Shown here: positions 25,887 to 29,773 of the stretch, piece after piece
Layout: the number at the start of each line of letters is the position of its first letter
Numbering within the stretch: the stretch's first letter is position 1
IMG/VR virus record: IMGVR_UViG_3300044971_003252
Location: 1-29,773 of that record
Strand: one strand, 5' to 3'
Length of the DNA: 29,773 bases
Origin: a virus
The notes under the pieces: generated by a model
What the model was told of the DNA's origin: nothing
What the model saw: only the letters and a program-made list of their open reading frames with translations
Database searches by the model: none
Translations under genes and position numbers: made by a program

Positions 25887-26389
25887 GCGGCATCCCCGTC
25901 CTCAGTCCTGAAGATTGGCAGCGGCTGCGCGGGCTGTCTATTAAAGGTGTCCCCGATTCAACCCTAGCCGAACAGTTCAGCGTCCGCATTGGGACAATCA
26001 TTCAAAGACGCCGGAATGACCAGGAATGGCTTACGCTTTGGAGGGCTGGAGCGCCTCGCCCTGGTCGGCCAAACCAGCAAATTGAAAAAGTGCGGACGTC
26101 CAGCCATGATATAGTGACCGCCTCCCTTGAGGAGCTTTCCGCAGAAAACCCGTTGTTAGTAGCATCTTACGCGCATTCCAAGATCAAGGAAGCCGTCCAG
26201 ACTGACAGCCTCCCCACCCCTTCCTCTTGGGGAGAGCTGAAAACAGCCTCCGAAATATTCCGCAAAGCCGTCGGCCTGGACAAGGATCAAGCCCCCGTCC
26301 AGATAAACCTATGGTCAACCAATCAGGACGGTCTTGCTTCCGGTCCCGTCGTCGATGTGACGCCGAGCGAGCCGGAAGGGTGGGTGTAG
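25883..26389 (+). CDS. Small-terminase-like HTH protein
   Basis: The 168-residue protein has an N-terminal HTH (LRGLSIKGVPDSTLAEQFSVRIGTIIQRRRNDQEW), a helical middle (DIVTASLEELSAENPLLVASYAHSKIKEA) and SWGELKTASEIFRKAVGLDKD, a layout seen in phage small terminase subunits, which recognise the packaging site. The oddity is its place: rightward, while the large subunit lies 25 kb away on the other strand. A repressor or other HTH protein is an alternative. It starts in ATGA overlap with the previous gene and ends EGWV-stop. Confidence 0.5.
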   Translation: MSGIPVLSPEDWQRLRGLSIKGVPDSTLAEQFSVRIGTIIQRRRNDQEWLTLWRAGAPRPGRPNQQIEKVRTSSHDIVTASLEELSAENPLLVASYAHSKIKEAVQTDSLPTPSSWGELKTASEIFRKAVGLDKDQAPVQINLWSTNQDGLASGPVVDVTPSEPEGWV

Positions 26390-26678
26390 TCTCAAGAAGG
26401 CTTATCTACCGACAACTTTTTGACCGTTTTTAGAAGGACATGAACGCCGGAAACAAGCTCCCGTTGATAATCAACACCTTATGACGGAAAGAGGGAAAGT
26501 CCCTGCTTTCCATTACGCTTATTGTATCAGGTCGCGTATTTACATTGTAAAGAATCGGAATGCGGGATCGGCCCGGAGGCTGAGAGGCACTAGCACACAG
26601 CGCCAGGACCTGCGGAGGGGGCGCGGGTGCCTGGGCCTGGGTGCCTCCAGCCACCCCCACCACGCGGGTCCCCTCCCC

Positions 26679-26722
26679 ACCCCCGAGCGGCGCAGCGCAT
26701 ACGCGGGGGTAGGCAAGAAAAA
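26679..26722 (+). terminator. Possible terminator of the rightward two-gene operon
   Basis: Perfect 7-bp arms ACCCCCG (26679-26685) and CGGGGGT (26704-26710) flank an 18-base GC-rich loop. An A6T5 run begins about 8 bases later. The spacing to the T-run is longer than ideal, so the call is tentative. Confidence 0.35.
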
Positions 26723-26771
26723 ATTTTTCCTTCAAAATACCTCCCTACTAAAATCCGCTTTCGTTTTTCGA

Positions 26772-26789
26772 CTTTCTGAAAGATATATC
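26772..26789 (+). promoter_or_regulatory. TTTCTGAAA palindrome and -10-like box before the AP2/HNH-type gene
   Basis: The perfect palindrome CTTTCTGAAAG (26772-26782) is followed by TATATC (26784-26789), 7 bases before the ATG at 26797. No good -35 is present. It links this rightward gene to the motif seen at leftward promoters. Confidence 0.4.
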
Positions 26790-26796
26790 ATCCCGT

Positions 26797-27780
26797 ATGA
26801 ATGGCCGTCCACGTCTCAATCTAGTCAATCAGCGCTTCGGCAAGCTGACCGTCATCTCGAAATACCCTGAAACCAAAGGAGTCAAATACCCCTTCTGGAA
26901 CTGCCTATGTGATTGTGGCAGAACGGTTTGCAGAGTTACCGCACCCAATCTCCGCAAGGGCGTCATCACCTCATGCAAGCACTGCGCCCCTCCGCCGCCC
27001 GTCCCTAAAGGCAAACTTCCACCCTGCACCGCCGAGGGGAGGGAACTGAAGCTGATCCCCAAGTTCACCCCCTTCGGCCTTCCATTGAAGAGCAAGCGCA
27101 GGGATCTGACGGGCAAGACCTTCGGCAGGTGGAAGGTGCTCGGGGTGTCCGCTCACGATTCGGATAAGTGGGTGTCCCAGTGCCTTTGTGGCAAGATGGG
27201 TCTGGTGTCTCAGGCGTCCCTTGAGAGAGGGTTGAGCCGTTCATGCGGTTGCGCCAGGAACGCGTTGTACAAGATGGTCAAGGGCACCATCGTCAAAACG
27301 CCTGAGAACCCTCTCTTTGAGAGAAGGGACAGAAACCCCGTTTTCCTTGCCTGGAGGAGGATGAAGTCCAAGTGTTACGATCCCCGTCACTCAAGCTACC
27401 ACGTTTACGGTGGCCTGGGTGTCAGGGTGCATCAGGCATGGAAGGACAACTTTGAGGAGTTTGCCAGCCACGTCGGACCCAGACCGGAGAAGGGATATAC
27501 GATCCAGCGGATTGACAACACCCTCGGTTTTGTCCCAGGAAATGTCCGCTGGGCACCGGGGAAGCAGCACCCCGACAACGAGGTCAGCAACCCCATCGTC
27601 ACCTACCAGGGGAACAAGACCCGGCTGAAGGAACTGGCAGACCACCTTGGCATACCTCGCGGCCTTCTTCGCTACTACACGATCACCAACCCCCACCCCC
27701 TTGATCAGGCGATCGAGCTGTGTCGCAACGCCGCTCCGGTGCTGTCATCCGCGACCGAACCCCAAAACAACTGGGTTTAA
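26797..27780 (+). CDS. AP2/HNH-type endonuclease-like protein with two zinc-ribbon repeats
   Basis: The 327-residue protein has two related N-terminal modules: RFGKLTVISKY...CLCDCGRTVCRVTAPNLRKGVITSCKHC (about 13-64) and TFGRWKVLGVS...CLCGKMGLVSQASLERGLSRSCGC (about 108-153), the Cys-rich DNA-binding repeats found in phage AP2-domain endonucleases. The C-terminal domain (FLAWRRMKSKCYDPRHSSY, YGGLGVRVHQAW, IQRIDNTLGFVPGNVRWA) is the widespread phage YGGxGI...RIDN...NCRWA family, suspected of homing or nicking activity. It is probably a mobile gene; it disrupts the spacing of the rightward cluster. It ends NNWV-stop. Confidence 0.8.
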   Translation: MNGRPRLNLVNQRFGKLTVISKYPETKGVKYPFWNCLCDCGRTVCRVTAPNLRKGVITSCKHCAPPPPVPKGKLPPCTAEGRELKLIPKFTPFGLPLKSKRRDLTGKTFGRWKVLGVSAHDSDKWVSQCLCGKMGLVSQASLERGLSRSCGCARNALYKMVKGTIVKTPENPLFERRDRNPVFLAWRRMKSKCYDPRHSSYHVYGGLGVRVHQAWKDNFEEFASHVGPRPEKGYTIQRIDNTLGFVPGNVRWAPGKQHPDNEVSNPIVTYQGNKTRLKELADHLGIPRGLLRYYTITNPHPLDQAIELCRNAAPVLSSATEPQNNWV

Positions 27781-27817
27781 ATCCGGTTTTAATCTTCCAA
27801 TCTACACTCTCACATCA

Positions 27818-27867
27818 TTCCACAATCAGAATTGTTCCTTGACGCGGGCTAACCCTTCTCGCACAAT
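27818..27867 (+). promoter_or_regulatory. Promoter of the phosphoesterase gene with upstream element
   Basis: TTGACG (27839-27844), 17-base spacer and CACAAT (27862-27867) precede the ATG at 27877. Upstream is TTCCACAATCAGAA (27818-27831), identical to bases 29112-29125 before the promoter at 29134. Confidence 0.65.
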
Positions 27868-27876
27868 CCCGTCCGC

Positions 27877-28857
27877 ATGACCAAGAAACAACTCGCCATG
27901 GACGTCATCGAGCAGTTCCCAGACCTGCCGAACAGGACGATTGCTCGAAAGCTGATGGCGGAGCACCCCACGGTGTTTCTTACCGAGGATTCCGCCCGCC
28001 TTGTCGTGCGCGACATTCGAGGAGCCAAGGGACAACGTGATCGTCACAATGCCGTGCCCAGTATGAAACGCCCTCTTGGATGGCAGCAGAACGTGATGCC
28101 CAGGGCCATCTCCCAGGATCGTCCTGATCTGGTCATCAAGGGTGCGCACCGGACGCTGATCCTGTCGGACATCCACATCCCGTATCACGACGAAACGGCC
28201 CTCAACGCAGCCATTGAGTACGGCAGGAAGAACAAGCCTGACATCATCATCCTGAATGGTGACATCGGGGACTTCTACGCGGTGAGCCGTCACGACAAGG
28301 ACCCGCGTCGCAGCCTCGCCGAGGAGCTTGACGCCATCCGTCAGTTCCTGTTCTGGCTGCGCAAACAGTTTCCAAAAACCCGCATCCTGTTCAAGATCGG
28401 GAATCATGAGGACAGGATGGAGCGGTTCCTGGTCAAGAATGCGCCCGTGCTCCTCGGCACCAGCGACTTTGAAGTGTCAACGCTGCTCAAGTTCGACGAA
28501 CTCAAGATTGAGTGCGTCGGCAGCCTGAACCTCATTCGCCTTGGCAAGCTGTGCATCTACCACGGGCATGAGCTGCCGCAGGGGATGTCGAGTCCGGTGA
28601 ATCCGGCCAGGGGCATGTGGATGCGGGTGCAGGAGACTCTTCTGGCAGGGCACTGGCACCGGGTGTCGGATCACACGGAGAAAACGGGGATTTCAGGAAA
28701 GGTGAGTTCCTGCTGGTCAACCGGGTGCCTGTGCGATCTGAAGCCGGATTACGCAAGGGTCAATCGCTGGAGCCACGGATTTGCCTTTGTCACCACCGAC
28801 AATAATGGCGAGTTTGAAGTCAGGAACCACAGGATTCTCAACGGCAAGGTTTACTGA
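27877..28857 (+). CDS. Calcineurin-like metallophosphoesterase
   Basis: The 326-residue protein has an N-terminal helical domain of about 85 residues (KKQLAMDVIEQFPDLPNRTIARKLM, HTH-like) and a metallophosphoesterase domain with all five motifs: LSDIHIPYH (D-x-H), NGDIGDF (GD), GNHED (GNHE), YHGHE and GHWHR (GHxH). It should hydrolyse phosphodiesters or phosphomonoesters with two metal ions; the substrate is unknown. Phage relatives are often near replication genes and may act on nucleic acid ends or cyclic nucleotides. The metal ligands appear complete. Confidence 0.93.
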   Translation: MTKKQLAMDVIEQFPDLPNRTIARKLMAEHPTVFLTEDSARLVVRDIRGAKGQRDRHNAVPSMKRPLGWQQNVMPRAISQDRPDLVIKGAHRTLILSDIHIPYHDETALNAAIEYGRKNKPDIIILNGDIGDFYAVSRHDKDPRRSLAEELDAIRQFLFWLRKQFPKTRILFKIGNHEDRMERFLVKNAPVLLGTSDFEVSTLLKFDELKIECVGSLNLIRLGKLCIYHGHELPQGMSSPVNPARGMWMRVQETLLAGHWHRVSDHTEKTGISGKVSSCWSTGCLCDLKPDYARVNRWSHGFAFVTTDNNGEFEVRNHRILNGKVY

Positions 28858-28859
28858 AC

Positions 28860-29105
28860 ATGCCACGCCTGCCCAAGGTCGAACGTCGAAAGCTCGGCAA
28901 GCACCGGGCTGACGGTCGATGGCTCGGACCGGGGCAGATTGAGATTGACCCACGTCTCACCCCCGCCCGTGAGCTTGAGGTGCTGCTGCATGAGTTCTTC
29001 CACGACAGGCACCAGCATTGGACGGAGCAGAAGGTGACGGAGGAAGCTCTTATCACCCAGAAGTTCCTCTGGAAGCACGGTTACAGGAAGAAGGAAAGAT
29101 CTTGA
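28860..29105 (+). CDS. Small HExxH metalloprotein
   Basis: The 81-residue protein has the zinc-protease signature LLHEFFHD (about 42-49) followed by a helical segment with WTEQKVTEEALITQKFLWKHGY, in which a glutamate could be the third ligand. It resembles minimal SprT/ImmA-like zincins of phages. Whether it cuts protein is unknown. It starts two bases after the phosphoesterase stop, so the two are co-transcribed. Confidence 0.8.
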   Translation: MPRLPKVERRKLGKHRADGRWLGPGQIEIDPRLTPARELEVLLHEFFHDRHQHWTEQKVTEEALITQKFLWKHGYRKKERS

Positions 29106-29111
29106 AACTCC

Positions 29112-29162
29112 TTCCACAATCAGAAAATACACCTTGACTTCGGTCCACTCCCTTCCACATTG
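29112..29162 (+). promoter_or_regulatory. Promoter with TTCCACAATCAGAA upstream element
   Basis: TTCCACAATCAGAA (29112-29125) precedes TTGACT (29134-29139) and a weak -10 (ACATTG, 29157-29162). TTCCACATTGTCAG at 29153-29166 is a second, imperfect copy covering the -10. Confidence 0.55.
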
Positions 29163-29197
29163 TCAGCCCATACCAACACCCAGCAATACCCACCCGC

Positions 29198-29773
29198 ATG
29201 AAGCACAACTACACTGACGACGAACTGCTCGAAGCATTTGAGAAATCTGAACCCTTGAAACTCGGTGTTTACAAGGGTCTCCGCGCCTTCCTTGACGCCC
29301 TTCCCGAGCGCTTGCAGGCCCAGCCCGGCCCATGGCCCGGCCAGCAGGAGGCGATAGATGCGGCGTTTCAGCAGATAGACGAGTTTTATTTAGACTACAA
29401 ATCATCACACGATGATTGGGAGCACGAAGCCCCTGCCCGCCTCGCCATCGCCCAGGCCTACGACAAGGCCAGGCCGCAGGCCGCTGAGATTGCCAGCCTC
29501 AAGGCCGAGCGTGAAAAATGGGAGGCGGATGCTTTGCGATACTGCAAAAACGCCGACTTTTGGCGGTCTGAGCACGACAAAGCCCAGGCCGAACTCGCCG
29601 CCCTGCGCCAGCCCCTCCTGGCCGACGATGGCCGAAGCCTAGAAGCTGTGTTTGTTGACGCCTTCAATGCCCATTGGCAGGCAAATCAGAAGCCAGGTGG
29701 CCGTATGGCCGGGATACAGGCCGTCGCCGCCGTGGTGCTGGCCCAGGCCGTCCGGCGCATGGAGGCCGTGCCG
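29198..29773 (+). CDS. Coiled-coil accessory protein (runs off the right edge)
   Basis: The first 192 codons are visible. An N-terminal part (NYTDDELLEAFEKSEPLKLGVYKGLRAFLDALPERL) leads to a short QPGPWPGQQEAIDAAF region, then a long coiled coil (AEIASLKAEREKWEADALRYCK...AELAALRQPL) and an alanine-rich helix at the edge. The style resembles the coiled-coil accessory genes at 17.4-18.1 kb on the other strand. No family was recognised. Confidence 0.65.
   Translation, partial: MKHNYTDDELLEAFEKSEPLKLGVYKGLRAFLDALPERLQAQPGPWPGQQEAIDAAFQQIDEFYLDYKSSHDDWEHEAPARLAIAQAYDKARPQAAEIASLKAEREKWEADALRYCKNADFWRSEHDKAQAELAALRQPLLADDGRSLEAVFVDAFNAHWQANQKPGGRMAGIQAVAAVVLAQAVRRMEAVP

Larger units (their letters stand above)
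26390..26796. other. 407-bp intergenic region with possible terminator
   Basis: No sure gene. A 14-codon frame (26440-26484, MNAGNKLPLIINTL) behind AGAAGGAC overlaps by ATGA a frame from 26481 that would run into the next gene; the second has no protein-like composition. A very GC-rich, C-strand-biased part (26570-26720) contains the hairpin listed next, followed by AAAAAATTTTT. The right end holds a CTTTCTGAAAG palindrome (26772-26782). Confidence 0.6.

Noticed and set aside
26481-26870. 129-codon rightward frame overlapping the AP2/HNH-type gene
   Set aside because: Its composition is Arg/His/Pro-rich from the GC-rich part, it overlaps the next gene by 74 bases and no homologous pattern was seen.

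Overview
The window looks like the central part of a tailed double-stranded DNA bacteriophage or prophage from a fairly GC-rich bacterium (about 55-60 % GC by eye). The evidence is a partial large terminase, a complete phage replication set (PrimPol/SF3 primase-helicase, family A DNA polymerase, SNF2-type helicase, DUF2800 and VRR-NUC nucleases, a DUF2815 ssDNA-binding-like protein), two DNA methyltransferases, three HNH or homing-endonuclease-like genes, a tRNA, and a long run of small unfamiliar genes. The host cannot be named from the sequence. No integrase, portal, capsid or tail gene is visible, so the lifestyle is undecided.

Layout. Positions 1-24,388 form one leftward (minus-strand) block. 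Reading with transcription it starts with small accessory genes (24.4-16.5 kb). Next come a MutS-N-like protein, a Phage_ABA_S-like protein, an XRE regulator and the PrimPol/helicase (16.5-12.8 kb), then an AT-hook protein, the DUF2800 nuclease, small proteins and DUF2815 (12.8-9.0 kb). After three short genes, including a lipoprotein, there is a tRNA in a structured non-coding stretch, followed by DNA polymerase, a DUF3850 protein, VRR-NUC, an N4/N6 methyltransferase, the SNF2 helicase, an HNH homing endonuclease, a cytosine-C5 methyltransferase, a small HNH protein, DUF3310 and the terminase large subunit (7.7 kb to the left edge). Genes between 5.6 and 0.7 kb are tightly coupled by ATGA/GTGA overlaps and strong GGAGG sites. 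Many others have no Shine-Dalgarno and start after AATACC or CAACCC-rich leaders.

Positions 24,389-25,442 are a non-coding divergent hub of about 1 kb with five repeat systems: 7-bp leader repeats, a 41-bp-period dyad array, a nested inverted repeat with 24-bp perfect inner arms, GGATTAC heptamers, and 18 copies of a 16-bp tandem repeat. To its right, rightward genes encode a ribbon-helix-helix/coiled-coil protein and a small-terminase-like HTH protein, then an AP2/HNH-type endonuclease-like protein, a calcineurin-like phosphoesterase, a small HExxH metalloprotein and a partial coiled-coil protein.

The least explained features are: the repeat hub, a candidate origin, centromere, packaging site or switch; a recurrent gene-junction module (CTGTAACCC ... 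GCAACCC ... AAGCT[A/C]TGA) separating the small accessory genes between 19 and 24 kb; a TTTCTGAAAA operator-like motif placed next to several promoters; and a second long open frame inside the cytosine methyltransferase gene. Functions are inferred by recognising families by eye; no database search was run.
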